Assembly: GCA_938048185.1 (NCBI GenBank)
Contig: CALIVT010000028.1
Span: forward strand, 1 to 58,323
Source: an uncultured Arenicella sp.
GTDB lineage: Bacteria; Pseudomonadota; Gammaproteobacteria; Arenicellales; Arenicellaceae
DNA: 58,323 bases
Direction: 5' to 3'
Numbering within the stretch: position 1 is the first letter of the stretch; every line of letters starts with the position of its first letter. A program made the translations under genes and the position numbers. The notes beneath the pieces are model-generated. The model saw only the letters and a program-made list of their open reading frames with translations. It was not told the origin of the DNA and did not search any database. Shown in pieces: positions 45,525-54,481 of the stretch.

Positions 45525-48128
45525 ATGAATACAGCCCATCGCAAACCCTTACCGGGAACAAAACTTGATTTCTTTGACACGCGCTCAGCTATCGAGGCAA
45601 TTAAGCCCGGTGCTTATGCGGCCTTACCCTATACCTCCAGGGTGTTGGCTGAAAATCTAGTGCGTCGATGCGACCCAGAGTCGTTGCGCGCGAGCTTGGA
45701 ACAAATTATTGAGCGTAAGCGTGACCTTGACTTTCCTTGGTATCCCGCGCGCGTTGTCTGCCACGATATCCTAGGACAAACCGCGTTGGTCGATTTGTCC
45801 GGTCTGCGTGACGCAATTGCTGAGAAAGGCGGCGACCCCTCGCAAGTTAACCCGGTGGTGCCTACTCAATTAATTGTCGACCATTCATTAGCGGTTGAGC
45901 ACGCTGGGTTTGAAAAAGATGCGTTTGAGAAAAATCGAGCGATCGAGAATCGCCGTAACGATGACCGCTTTCATTTTATAAATTGGTGTAAGAAAGCGTT
46001 TAAGAACGTCGATGTAATTCAACCTGGCAATGGCATTATGCATCAAATTAATTTGGAGCGGATGTCGCCGGTCATTCATGCGCGCGACGGTGTTGCTTTC
46101 CCTGATACCTTAGTCGGCACCGATAGCCATACGCCCCACGTGGATGCGCTGGGCGTGATTGCATTAGGCGTTGGTGGTTTAGAAGCTGAGACAGTGATGT
46201 TAGGCCGCCCATCTTATATGCGCCTACCCGACATTGTTGGGGTCGAATTGACAGGTAAACGTCAAGCGGACATTACCGCGACGGATATTGTATTGGCCAT
46301 CACCGAGTTTTTACGTAACGAAAAGGTTGTTTCTGCATACCTTGAATTTTACGGCGAGGGCGCGGCTGATTTAACCTTGGGCGACCGTGCAACCATCTCA
46401 AATATGACGCCGGAATTTGGTGCTACGGCAGCGATGTTTTATATCGATCAAAATACCATCGACTATTTGACGCTGACTGGCCGTGAGGACGAGCAAGTAA
46501 AATTGGTTGAAACTTACGCCAAAGAAACGGGCTTGTGGGCAGACAGTTTAGGTACCGCCGAGTATGAACGCGTACTCACATTTGACCTGTCGAGTGTGGG
46601 GCGCAATATCGCAGGCCCGTCAAATCCTCATCGACGAGTATCCACAAATGAACTGGCACAAGCTGGTATCAGCGGCGAGGTCGAGAACATCGAAGGTCAG
46701 ATGCCCGATGGCGCAGTGATTATCGCAGCGATTACCAGTTGTACCAATACCAGTAACCCGCGCAACGTGATTGCGGCCGGTTTGATCGCTCGTAACGCAA
46801 ACGCCTTAGGGTTAACGCGTAAGCCGTGGGTCAAAACTTCATTAGCGCCGGGCTCTAAGGCCGTGGAACTGTACCTTAAAGAAGCCGAACTGCTGGGTGA
46901 GCTTGAATCCTTAGGTTTCGGCATCGTTGGTTTTGCGTGCACCACGTGTAACGGTATGAGTGGCGCGCTAGACCCCGTTATTCAACAAGAGGTAATTGAG
47001 CGAGACTTGTATGCAACTGCCGTGTTGTCCGGTAACCGAAATTTTGATGGACGCATTCACCCGTATGCCAAGCAGGCGTTTCTGGCGTCGCCCCCGTTGG
47101 TTGTCGCGTACGCTATCGCCGGCACGATTCGCTTTGATATTGAGCAGGGCGTGTTGGGCATCGACGGTGAAGGCAATGAAGTTCGACTCAAAGATATCTG
47201 GCCCAGTGACGAGGAGATTGACGCGGTTGTGGCCGGTAGTGTCAAGCCCGAGCAATTTACTAAAGTTTATGAGCCAATGTTTGCGGTGCAAGTGGAAGAG
47301 AATGAACAAATTAGTCCGCTGTATGACTATCGTGAAATGAGTACCTATATTCGTCGCCCGCCTTATTGGGAAGGCGCGCTCGCAGGTGAAAGAACGATGC
47401 GCGGCATGCGGCCGTTAGCGATTTTGGGCGACAACATCACCACAGATCATTTATCGCCGTCAAATGCGATTATGCTCGACAGTGCTGCAGGCGCGTATTT
47501 AGCGAAAATGGGCGTGCCGGAAGTCGACTTTAATTCGTATGCGACTCATCGTGGCGATCATCTCACTGCGCAACGTGCAACCTTTGCAAACCCTAAGTTG
47601 TTGAATGAAATGGTGCGTGAAAACGGTGAGATCAAGCAAGGGTCTTTAGCGCGTATTGAGCCGGACGGAAACGTCACGCGCATGTGGGAAGCTATTGAGA
47701 CTTACATGCAACGAAAGCAGCCATTAATTATTGTCGCGGGCGCAGACTATGGCCAAGGTTCGTCGCGAGACTGGGCTGCAAAGGGCGTTCGCTTAGCGGG
47801 TGTAGAAGTTATAGCCGCTGAAGGTTTCGAGCGAATACATCGCACTAACTTGTTGGGGATGGGCGTGCTGCCACTGCAATTTCAGCCGGGTACGACGCGC
47901 AAAACGTTAGGTTTAGACGGTACTGAAACCTACGATGTTCAGGGCGATATTAGCCCCGGCTCGAACATGACATTATTAGTAAACCGTGCGAATGGCGAGT
48001 CGCTAGAGGTGAGTATGACGTGTCGTTTAGATACTGCAGACGAGGTTCGAGTCTATGCAGCCGGTGGCGTATTGCAACGTTTTGCGCAAGACTTTCTCGA
48101 GTCTGCAAATGTTGCGACGACCGGCTAA
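45525..48128 (+). CDS. acnD: Fe/S-dependent 2-methylisocitrate dehydratase AcnD
   Basis: Aconitase-family enzyme that works with PrpF to dehydrate 2-methylcitrate in propionate catabolism, replacing PrpD. The 867-residue protein has the standard aconitase fold. Fe-S ligands are Cys406 (ITSCTNTSNP), Cys472 and Cys475 (ACTTCNG), and the swivelling domain carries the SNAIMLDS... and GADYGQGSSRDWAAKG motifs. The combination with prpF just downstream is the main reason to call AcnD instead of housekeeping aconitase A. It is preceded by two palindromes at 45350 and 45412. Confidence 0.94.
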   Translation: MNTAHRKPLPGTKLDFFDTRSAIEAIKPGAYAALPYTSRVLAENLVRRCDPESLRASLEQIIERKRDLDFPWYPARVVCHDILGQTALVDLSGLRDAIAEKGGDPSQVNPVVPTQLIVDHSLAVEHAGFEKDAFEKNRAIENRRNDDRFHFINWCKKAFKNVDVIQPGNGIMHQINLERMSPVIHARDGVAFPDTLVGTDSHTPHVDALGVIALGVGGLEAETVMLGRPSYMRLPDIVGVELTGKRQADITATDIVLAITEFLRNEKVVSAYLEFYGEGAADLTLGDRATISNMTPEFGATAAMFYIDQNTIDYLTLTGREDEQVKLVETYAKETGLWADSLGTAEYERVLTFDLSSVGRNIAGPSNPHRRVSTNELAQAGISGEVENIEGQMPDGAVIIAAITSCTNTSNPRNVIAAGLIARNANALGLTRKPWVKTSLAPGSKAVELYLKEAELLGELESLGFGIVGFACTTCNGMSGALDPVIQQEVIERDLYATAVLSGNRNFDGRIHPYAKQAFLASPPLVVAYAIAGTIRFDIEQGVLGIDGEGNEVRLKDIWPSDEEIDAVVAGSVKPEQFTKVYEPMFAVQVEENEQISPLYDYREMSTYIRRPPYWEGALAGERTMRGMRPLAILGDNITTDHLSPSNAIMLDSAAGAYLAKMGVPEVDFNSYATHRGDHLTAQRATFANPKLLNEMVRENGEIKQGSLARIEPDGNVTRMWEAIETYMQRKQPLIIVAGADYGQGSSRDWAAKGVRLAGVEVIAAEGFERIHRTNLLGMGVLPLQFQPGTTRKTLGLDGTETYDVQGDISPGSNMTLLVNRANGESLEVSMTCRLDTADEVRVYAAGGVLQRFAQDFLESANVATTG

Positions 48129-48141
48129 TGGAGTGACTAAA

Positions 48142-49317
48142 ATGAAACATGCTCCACAATTAAAAATCCCCGCCACTTACATGCGCGGAGGCACCAGCAA
48201 GGGCGTATTTTTTACGCTAGATGATTTGCCGTTAGCGGCGCAGACGCCAGGTGATATGCGCGATCACTTGTTGCTTAGAATCATCGGCAGCCCTGACCCC
48301 TATGGTAAGCAAACCGATGGTATGGGAGGCGCGACCTCGAGTACGAGCAAAGTTGTCATTGTCTCCAAAAGCAAGCAAGCAGAGCACGACGTGGATTATC
48401 TGTTCGGTCAGGTTTCGATCGATAAACCGTTTGTTGATTGGAGTGGGAACTGCGGAAATTTGTCAGCCGCTGTAGGCCCGTTTGCAATCGCAAATGGGCT
48501 GATTGAAGGCAGCCGAGTGCCGGATGATGGCGTTGCGGTGGTGCGAATCTGGCAAGCGAATATCGCAAAGACGATCATCGCTAAAGTGCCAATCAGCAAT
48601 GGTGAGGTGCAAGAGACCGGCGATTTTGAGTTAGACGGCGTCGCGTTTCCAGCGGCCGAGGTGCAGGTAGCGTTTCTTGACCCCGCCGCGGGTGACGGTG
48701 CCATGTTCCCCACCGGGCAGTTGGTGGATGAACTTGAGGTGCCTGGTATCGGTTCTCTCAAGGCCACTTTAATTAACGCCGGCATACCGACTATTTTTTT
48801 GGATGCCGACCAAATCGGTTATCTGGGCACTGAGTTGCAAGGCGATATCAACAGCGACCCGCGCGCGCTTGAACGATTCGAGACTATCCGTGCGCACGGT
48901 GCAGTAAAAATGGGCTTAATAAAGTCTATCGATGAAGCCGCTACTCGACAGCACACTCCGAAAGTTGCGTTTGTCGCCAAAGCGCAATCCTATGCTGCCT
49001 CCAGTGGCAAACAGGTCAGTGTTGACGATATTGATCTCGTGGTTCGCGCTATGTCGATGGGGCAATTGCATCACGCCATGATGGGCACGGCAGCGGTGGC
49101 GATCAGTGTCGCGTCGGCCATACCAGGGACCTTGGTAAATCTGGCCGCGGGCGGTGGCGAACGCAGCAGCGTGCGTTTCGGCCATCCATCGGGCACGCTA
49201 AAAGTTGGCGGTAAAGCGAGTTTTGTAGAAGGCCGCTGGATTGCCGAGAAGGCCACTATGAGCCGCAGCGCGCGCGTACTAATGGATGGCTGGGTTAGGG
49301 CTCCAAGTGGCGTCTAG
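48142..49317 (+). CDS. prpF: PrpF, 2-methylaconitate isomerase
   Basis: Isomerises 2-methylaconitate, which AcnD then hydrates. The 391-residue protein has the PrpF N-terminal YMRGGTSKGVFF (about 13-24), the GNCGN segment with an active-site cysteine (about 106-110), and C-terminal GRWIAEKATMSRSARVLMDG. ATG 48142 is preceded by GGAG at 8 bases and lies 13 bases after the acnD stop. A longer frame from 48055 would overlap acnD and is not supported. AcnD and PrpF are translated from one transcript. Confidence 0.94.
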   Translation: MKHAPQLKIPATYMRGGTSKGVFFTLDDLPLAAQTPGDMRDHLLLRIIGSPDPYGKQTDGMGGATSSTSKVVIVSKSKQAEHDVDYLFGQVSIDKPFVDWSGNCGNLSAAVGPFAIANGLIEGSRVPDDGVAVVRIWQANIAKTIIAKVPISNGEVQETGDFELDGVAFPAAEVQVAFLDPAAGDGAMFPTGQLVDELEVPGIGSLKATLINAGIPTIFLDADQIGYLGTELQGDINSDPRALERFETIRAHGAVKMGLIKSIDEAATRQHTPKVAFVAKAQSYAASSGKQVSVDDIDLVVRAMSMGQLHHAMMGTAAVAISVASAIPGTLVNLAAGGGERSSVRFGHPSGTLKVGGKASFVEGRWIAEKATMSRSARVLMDGWVRAPSGV

Positions 49318-49401
49318 ACAGCCTTTGATTAAAACGTGTGCACTGACTTTGTGGTATCTTAATTCTCATCAATATCAATCTGTTAACTTGAGGAACTCAA
49401 T

Positions 49402-49842
49402 ATGAAGTTGTCGTTACGTGTACTGACCGTTTTGTTACCCGCGTTGTTGATGATTGGCGCATCGCACGCCGATGAGACGCCACCTACGCCACAAGAAAAA
49501 GCGTTTACGTTTCGCACCAGCCTGTTCCAAACCTTTTCCTGGAAGTTTGGCCAAATGGTGGGTGCCATGAAACAAAAAGACGAAGCCGCGTTCAGCAAGC
49601 ATCAAAGTGATTTGGTCTATCTCTCTAGCATGATAGAAGAGGGCTTCCAAATCAAAGACAGCATTCCCGAAGGCAGCGATGCTAAGCCTGAAATTTGGCA
49701 AGACTATGATGGGTTTAAAGAAAAGGCGGCGGCCATGACCCGTTTGACGAAAGACTTAACCATGGCTGATTTTGATCCGCGCGCGTATGGCAGCAAAACC
49801 TGCGGTAGCTGTCACCGAGACTTTCGTGTTAAGCGCGACTGA
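49402..49842 (+). CDS. Cytochrome c-prime family protein
   Basis: Periplasmic class II c-type cytochrome of 146 residues. It has a signal peptide (about 1-22, SHA/D). The mature part is a four-helix bundle with the typical C-terminal heme motif CGSCH (134-138) followed by RDFR. The N-terminal helix carries RTSLFQTFSWKFGQMVGAM as in cytochrome c'. Family members bind NO or act in electron transfer. It is convergent with a cytochrome b561 gene 48 bases away, and the two are probably a redox pair. Confidence 0.9.
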   Translation: MKLSLRVLTVLLPALLMIGASHADETPPTPQEKAFTFRTSLFQTFSWKFGQMVGAMKQKDEAAFSKHQSDLVYLSSMIEEGFQIKDSIPEGSDAKPEIWQDYDGFKEKAAAMTRLTKDLTMADFDPRAYGSKTCGSCHRDFRVKRD

Positions 49843-49890
49843 TCCGCTCGGCTGCGCTTTATTAGTCGCCCCGAGAGCAATAACGGCTAA

Positions 49891-50586
49891 TTAGTAGTAA
49901 TCACTCGCTACTGGCGGCTCGGGTAAGGCTGTCGCCAGTAGGAAAACACCGCCAGCGCATAAAGTGAACACGATCGCCGCGACAATTAGCGTTGTCGTTT
50001 TACGCGCGTGTTTTACGCTTAACGATTCAGGCGAACCCAGCTTTTTGCCGTGAATCATCGCGCTGCTTAAGTGCTGGTTTTTATACACACGGTAGAAAAT
50101 AATCGCCATGATATGCACGGCAATGACCAGGACTATTAAGTCGAAATTCCATTGATGGATTAGGTGAAAGTACTTTTCAAGTGTGTCAGTTGCCAGATAG
50201 TTTAGCGCTCCGAAAAAGTAGTCGTCGTTATTGAATAGGCCGCTGAGTGTTTGCAGCCCAATGACAAATAACATCACTAGTACGGATAATCCGCCTAAGG
50301 GGTTGTGGCCTAAAAACGGTTTCGAGTCTTTTTCGGTTAGGGTTTTACTGTAGGCGATTATGTCTTTAGTGGAAAATAAAAAACTCGAAAATCGCGCGTA
50401 GTCAGTACCGATGAAGCCCCATATCAGACGAAACAGTAACAACGTTAGCGCAGAGTATCCGGCAAGAAAATGCTGCTCCATGTCTTCGAGAATATCGACT
50501 GAAAACCAAGCGTAGAAGAGACTCGCTACTAATAGCCAATGACAAAGTCGCGTTGGAATATCCCAGACTAATATTTTGCTACTCAT
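49891..50586 (-). CDS. Membrane cytochrome b561-type protein
   Basis: A 231-residue integral membrane protein with the b-type cytochrome pattern of Ni-Fe hydrogenase/b561 subunits. There are about five spans (about 15-30, 42-62, 96-115, 147-167 and 196-219). Candidate heme histidines are in RLCHW (His16), QHFLAG (His39), LIHQW and VAVHIMAI. It has Lys/Ser-rich loops and a C-terminal periplasmic tail. It is a likely electron donor or acceptor partner for the adjacent cytochrome c', an inference from gene proximity. It is downstream of prpC, but the prpC terminator lies between them. Confidence 0.87.
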   Translation of the reverse strand: MSSKILVWDIPTRLCHWLLVASLFYAWFSVDILEDMEQHFLAGYSALTLLLFRLIWGFIGTDYARFSSFLFSTKDIIAYSKTLTEKDSKPFLGHNPLGGLSVLVMLFVIGLQTLSGLFNNDDYFFGALNYLATDTLEKYFHLIHQWNFDLIVLVIAVHIMAIIFYRVYKNQHLSSAMIHGKKLGSPESLSVKHARKTTTLIVAAIVFTLCAGGVFLLATALPEPPVASDYY

Positions 50587-50597
50587 ACTTGTACTAT

Positions 50598-50623
50598 AAA
50601 AAAAGCCAGACGAGTTGTCTGGC
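50598..50623 (-). terminator. Terminator downstream of prpC
   Basis: On the minus strand, GCCAGAC (50623-50617) with loop AACTC and GTCTGGC (50611-50605) is followed by seven T, ending 24 bases after the prpC stop. It separates the prp operon from the cytochrome b gene. Confidence 0.9.
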
Positions 50624-50646
50624 CTAATTTACCGGTGGTTTTGGTT

Positions 50647-51774
50647 TCAACGTTCCGCTATCGGAATAACCTTTCGGTGTTCTGGCCCGATATATTCGGC
50701 ACTTGGCCGGATTATTCGGTTGTTCTCGCGTTGTTCAAACGCGTGTGCCGCCCAGCCAGTCACTCTAGACATTACAAATATCGGCGTGAACAAGCCAGTC
50801 GGAATACCCATGAATTTATAGGCGGATGCATGGAAAAAATCGGCATTACAAAACATACCTTTTTCACGTTTCATAACGTCTTCGCAGCGAACCGAAACCG
50901 GGTAGAGGACGGTATCACCGACTTCGCTCGCAAGCTTCTCTGACCATTTTTTAATTATCGCGTTGCGCGGGTCTCGTTCTTTGTATACCGCGTGACCAAA
51001 GCCCATGATCAATTCTTTATTCTCAAGCTTTTCGAGAATCGCGGTTTCCGCTTCGTCGGCAGACGACCATTGTTCGATCATCTCCATCGCTGCTTCATTG
51101 GCGCCACCGTGCAACGGACCGCGCAAGGTGCCAATCGCACCGGTAATAACTGAATGAATGTCGGTCAAGGTTGACGCAGCTACCCGGCCATTAAACGTCG
51201 ATGCGTTGAACTCATGCTCTGCGTATAACACCAGCGATACATTCATTACTTGTTCATGTAGCGCACTCGGCTTTTCACCGTGTAACATATGTAAGAAATG
51301 TCCACCGATCGTTGCGGCGCCCGTGTCTGTGTTAATGCGTATGCCGTCTTGACTAAAGCGATACCAATACACAACCATCGCTGGTAGCAACGCCAAAATT
51401 CGGTCGACGCTATCGCCTTGCTGTTCAAAGCTGGTTTCTTGCTCTAAGTTACCCAGTAGTGAAACCCCGGTTCGCATCACGTCCATTGGGTGTGCGCTGG
51501 CCGGTATAAGCTCTAGACAACGTTTTAGCGCTGTTGGAATTTCACGCAAGGCGTGCAGTTTAGATTGATAGGCGTCTAGCTCGGCTTGAGTGGGTAGGTG
51601 GCCTTTCAGGATGAGGTGTGCTACTTCTTCAAAGATGCAATTATCGGCCAAATCGTCTACGTCATAACCTCGATAGTTTAAGCCAGAACCTTGTGTGCCA
51701 ACGGTACACAATGACGTTTGCCCCGCGACCTGACCGCGCAAACCAGCGCCAGAAAGTTTCTTATCGGTTGCCAT
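50647..51774 (-). CDS. prpC: 2-methylcitrate synthase
   Basis: Condenses propionyl-CoA with oxaloacetate to 2-methylcitrate. The 375-residue protein is of the short citrate-synthase class. Catalytic positions are seen in RGPLHGGANEAAM, GFGHAVYKERDPR and ADFFHASAY. The N-terminal GLRGQVAGQTSLCTVGTQGSGLNYRGYDVDDLADN matches PrpC rather than GltA. It is expressed with prpB (14-base gap) and gntR. Confidence 0.94.
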   Translation of the reverse strand: MATDKKLSGAGLRGQVAGQTSLCTVGTQGSGLNYRGYDVDDLADNCIFEEVAHLILKGHLPTQAELDAYQSKLHALREIPTALKRCLELIPASAHPMDVMRTGVSLLGNLEQETSFEQQGDSVDRILALLPAMVVYWYRFSQDGIRINTDTGAATIGGHFLHMLHGEKPSALHEQVMNVSLVLYAEHEFNASTFNGRVAASTLTDIHSVITGAIGTLRGPLHGGANEAAMEMIEQWSSADEAETAILEKLENKELIMGFGHAVYKERDPRNAIIKKWSEKLASEVGDTVLYPVSVRCEDVMKREKGMFCNADFFHASAYKFMGIPTGLFTPIFVMSRVTGWAAHAFEQRENNRIIRPSAEYIGPEHRKVIPIAER

Positions 51775-51788
51775 GTTAGTATTACCTC

Positions 51789-52673
51789 TTAGAGTTTATC
51801 TTTAGAAAATAGGCGATCTAAAGAGTCTTCGTATTCTTGATAGTTCAAATAGTCGTAAAGCTCCATGCGGGTTTGCATGGCGTCGACCACGTCCCGCTGA
51901 TGGCCCTTCTCAAGTACGTCGCGATATACCATTTCCGCGGCTTTGTTCATCGCGCGAGTTGCGGTAAGCGGGTACAACACCATGTCAACCCCGTGAGCGG
52001 CGAGCTCATGAATATCAAACAAGGGCGAGACGCCAAATTCCGTCATATTCGCCAGCAGCGGGGCATCGATTGCCGCATCGTATGCACGATACTCTGCAAG
52101 CGTGGCCATGGCTTCCGCGAACACCCCATCAGCGCCCGCTTCAACATACGCGCTTGCGCGGTCGACCGCTGCTTGTAAACCTTCGTTGGCGTATGCGTCG
52201 GTGCGAGCTATGACGAAGAAATTCTCGTCTGTTTTCGCATCAACCGCTGCTTTAATTCGGTCGACCATTTCAGCGGAGCTTACCAACTCTTTGTTGGGGC
52301 GGTGCCCGCAGCGTTTAGCCGCGACTTGATCTTCAATATGCACTGCCGCGACGCCTGCACGAATGCTTTCTTTAATTGTTCGGGCGATATTAAATGCGCC
52401 ACCCCAACCGGTGTCGATATCGATCACTAAGGGCGTGTCAACTACGGCTGTAATGCGTCGCGCGTCTTCTAGCACGTCATTCATGCTGGTCATGGCGAGA
52501 TCGGGCAAGCCATAAGATGCATTGGCACAGGCGCCGCCTGAAATATAGACCGCTTGGTGGCCGATCTTGGTCGCCATTAGTGCAGTGTAGGCATTAATCG
52601 TGCCCATAATTTGCAGTGGCTTATTCTTTGCCAACGCTTGTCTAAAGCGCTGACCAGGAGTTTCGTAGCTCAT
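51789..52673 (-). CDS. prpB: 2-methylisocitrate lyase
   Basis: Cleaves 2-methylisocitrate to pyruvate and succinate. The 294 residues belong to the isocitrate-lyase/PEP-mutase superfamily. The catalytic motif KRCGHR places Cys122 in the active site, and DIDTGWGG and HIEDQV are the metal-binding segments. It is longer than PEP mutases of other function and matches PrpB. It follows gntR by 6 bases. Confidence 0.95.
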   Translation of the reverse strand: MSYETPGQRFRQALAKNKPLQIMGTINAYTALMATKIGHQAVYISGGACANASYGLPDLAMTSMNDVLEDARRITAVVDTPLVIDIDTGWGGAFNIARTIKESIRAGVAAVHIEDQVAAKRCGHRPNKELVSSAEMVDRIKAAVDAKTDENFFVIARTDAYANEGLQAAVDRASAYVEAGADGVFAEAMATLAEYRAYDAAIDAPLLANMTEFGVSPLFDIHELAAHGVDMVLYPLTATRAMNKAAEMVYRDVLEKGHQRDVVDAMQTRMELYDYLNYQEYEDSLDRLFSKDKL

Positions 52674-52679
52674 AATCAG

Positions 52680-53411
52680 TTACTGGTTTTCGGTTGCGGG
52701 TTTGGTGAGCGTGTCTCGAATAGACGCCTTGGCGCGGGCGATATGCTTGCGCATCAAAATTTCCGCCAGTTGCGGGTCGCGCTGTTCGATGGCATAGATT
52801 AGCTGGTCATGCTCAATCAGTGCGCGGTTCGATCGTGACTTAAAGCGGCTGGTTTGAAAACGGAACATGCGAATTAAGTGATACAGCTCGTCACAAAGCT
52901 GATCCGTCAAAAGTCGGTTTCCGCTGCCCTTAATAATTTGATAGTGAAAATCGAAGTCGCCCTCGGTTTGCATATACTCGCCGGCATTATTTTCGGAATG
53001 CAGGCGGTGTACCTCGAGTAATTCTTTGAGTTTGGCGATATCGTGCTCACTCATATTTTCTGCGGCTAGCGCGGCGGCTTTACCTTCGAGTGCTTCGCGC
53101 ACATCGTAGAGCTCCATAATGTCGTCGAGTTCAAGCGTGACGACGCTGGCACCAACATGCGGAACGTGACGGACTAAGCGCATTGCGACTAAGCGCCTGA
53201 TTGCTTCTCGCAGTGGCCCGCGACTCACTTGAAATTGCTCGGCTAGCGTTGGCTCGTTGAGTTTTTCGCCAGGTGCGATTTGACCTTTGATGATTGCTTC
53301 ACGCAACGCGATGGTCGTTTGGCCACTCAGCGTTTTATCTATATCGGGCTGTACGCGGTCGTCGCGTTGCTCCGCTGGGTTGTCAACAATGTCGTCAATC
53401 GGTTTGCTCAT
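52680..53411 (-). CDS. GntR/FCD-family regulator of the methylcitrate genes
   Basis: A 243-residue FadR-type regulator. The winged-helix HTH is at about 35-100 (LNEPTLAEQFQVSRGPLREAIRRLVAMRLVRHVP) and the FCD effector domain at about 110-225, with the metal-binding acid/histidine residues typical of organic-acid-binding members. It is the first gene of gntR-prpB-prpC, so it is autoregulated and probably responds to 2-methylcitrate or a related acid (inference from context). The palindrome ATTGTCAACAAT lies 30 bases upstream of its start. Confidence 0.9.
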   Translation of the reverse strand: MSKPIDDIVDNPAEQRDDRVQPDIDKTLSGQTTIALREAIIKGQIAPGEKLNEPTLAEQFQVSRGPLREAIRRLVAMRLVRHVPHVGASVVTLELDDIMELYDVREALEGKAAALAAENMSEHDIAKLKELLEVHRLHSENNAGEYMQTEGDFDFHYQIIKGSGNRLLTDQLCDELYHLIRMFRFQTSRFKSRSNRALIEHDQLIYAIEQRDPQLAEILMRKHIARAKASIRDTLTKPATENQ

Positions 53412-53440
53412 AGGGCCGGAGTTTGCCGCGCGAGCTCTTG

Positions 53441-53452
53441 ATTGTCAACAAT
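53441..53452. promoter_or_regulatory. Palindrome ATTGTCAACAAT upstream of gntR-prpBC
   Basis: Identical to the 12-mer upstream of acnD (45350-45361). A related TGTGTATACAAT is at 53503-53514 with one perfect half-site. These are candidate GntR operators controlling gntR-prpB-prpC. Confidence 0.6.
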
Positions 53453-53585
53453 TTGGTCTACTATTACGCTTTTTTGGTCTTTTAATGAGCTTTGAAATTA
53501 AATGTGTATACAATAATTTGCTTTTCTTGAGGGCTGTTCCCTTGTTTGGGATCGGCAAAACGAGAACGTAGCGTGCTTGGTTGGG

Positions 53586-54209
53586 CTATTTAGCAAGCAA
53601 CTTGCATACGATTTCTGACACGGCTTGTTTAGTCTTGCGGCGGCCTAACGTTTTGCTAATAGCGAGTTGTACCACCGAGCCGGAAATAACCTGCGCGATA
53701 ATTTTCGGGTCCATAGTCGGTTCTATTTCGCCCCTGCCAGATGCATTCTTAATGATGTGTGCGACAATTTTGGCGTATGGAGCACGAAAATGGCGCGCAG
53801 TCTCTCTGAGTATTGCCGGCTCGTTGACGGTTTCGGCTGCAAGCAACAAAAAACCCTTGAGTACATTGGGTTTGTTTAGCGCATCGATACTGAGTTCGAT
53901 AAGCTGTTCTATATCTTGTTTAAAGTTGCCATGGTCGGGTAATGGCCACTCATCGACGTTAGGCAGTAAGGCTTCTTCAACGATGTGTTCGATGTCTCCA
54001 TTCCACCAATTATAGAGCACATTGCGAGAGACTTTGGCTCGAGTAGCAATTAGCTGAATACTCAAGCCTCGGACTCCTTTTTCTTCGACTAGCTCGCGAG
54101 TCGCGTGCAGTATTGCTTGGTGCTTACTGCTGTTACGGCGACGGCTCCCAGGGGCTTTCTTTTTACTGGGCGGGCTATTGAGCTCAGCGTTCGCGGTTCT
54201 TATTGTCAC
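53586..54209 (-). CDS. TetR/AcrR-family transcriptional regulator
   Basis: A 207-residue regulator with a basic N-terminal tail (SKKKAPGSRRR, about 15-25). The HTH is HATRELVEEKGVRGLSIQLIATRAKVSRNVLYNWWNGDIEHI (about 36-75). Its ligand-binding domain resembles TetR_C_16-type proteins but is not diagnostic. It is divergent from the acyl-CoA dehydrogenase gene across a 272-base spacer that contains two inverted repeats at 54352 and 54394. These make the dehydrogenase a likely target. Confidence 0.85.
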   Translation of the reverse strand: MTIRTANAELNSPPSKKKAPGSRRRNSSKHQAILHATRELVEEKGVRGLSIQLIATRAKVSRNVLYNWWNGDIEHIVEEALLPNVDEWPLPDHGNFKQDIEQLIELSIDALNKPNVLKGFLLLAAETVNEPAILRETARHFRAPYAKIVAHIIKNASGRGEIEPTMDPKIIAQVISGSVVQLAISKTLGRRKTKQAVSEIVCKLLAK

Positions 54210-54351
54210 TGTATTGTGTTTGTGGTGATCGAAGTGAGGGCGGCTGCATTCTACCCGAGTCTTGTCCTGGTCGACTATTAGTTTGTAAGAGTATTTTAGT
54301 TTTTAGCCGGATCTTTCACTTGATTATCGCACCTTATTGGGTGCTGATACT

Positions 54352-54408
54352 GAAACACCTGTTTCGGGCGCTTCTCAAGCTTATATTGACTTGCTTGTTT
54401 CAAACAAG
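54352..54408. promoter_or_regulatory. Candidate TetR operators upstream of the acyl-CoA dehydrogenase
   Basis: Two inverted repeats: GAAAC-ACCT-GTTTC (54352-54365) and CTTGTTT-C-AAACAAG (54394-54408). They share the GTTTC/GAAAC-like core and lie 117 and 74 bases before the dehydrogenase ATG, in the divergent tetR spacer. The exact protein that binds them is inference. Confidence 0.5.
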
Positions 54409-54481
54409 TAAATTGCGCTTTGTGGCTAACTGTATGGCTACTTACCTCAAATTTTCCATATTCAACCGATAGGCAGCACAG

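Noticed and set aside
48055-48141. Upstream start for prpF overlapping acnD
   Set aside because: ATG 48142 has GGAG at good spacing and begins the family N-terminus. The longer frame is only antecedent open reading frame.
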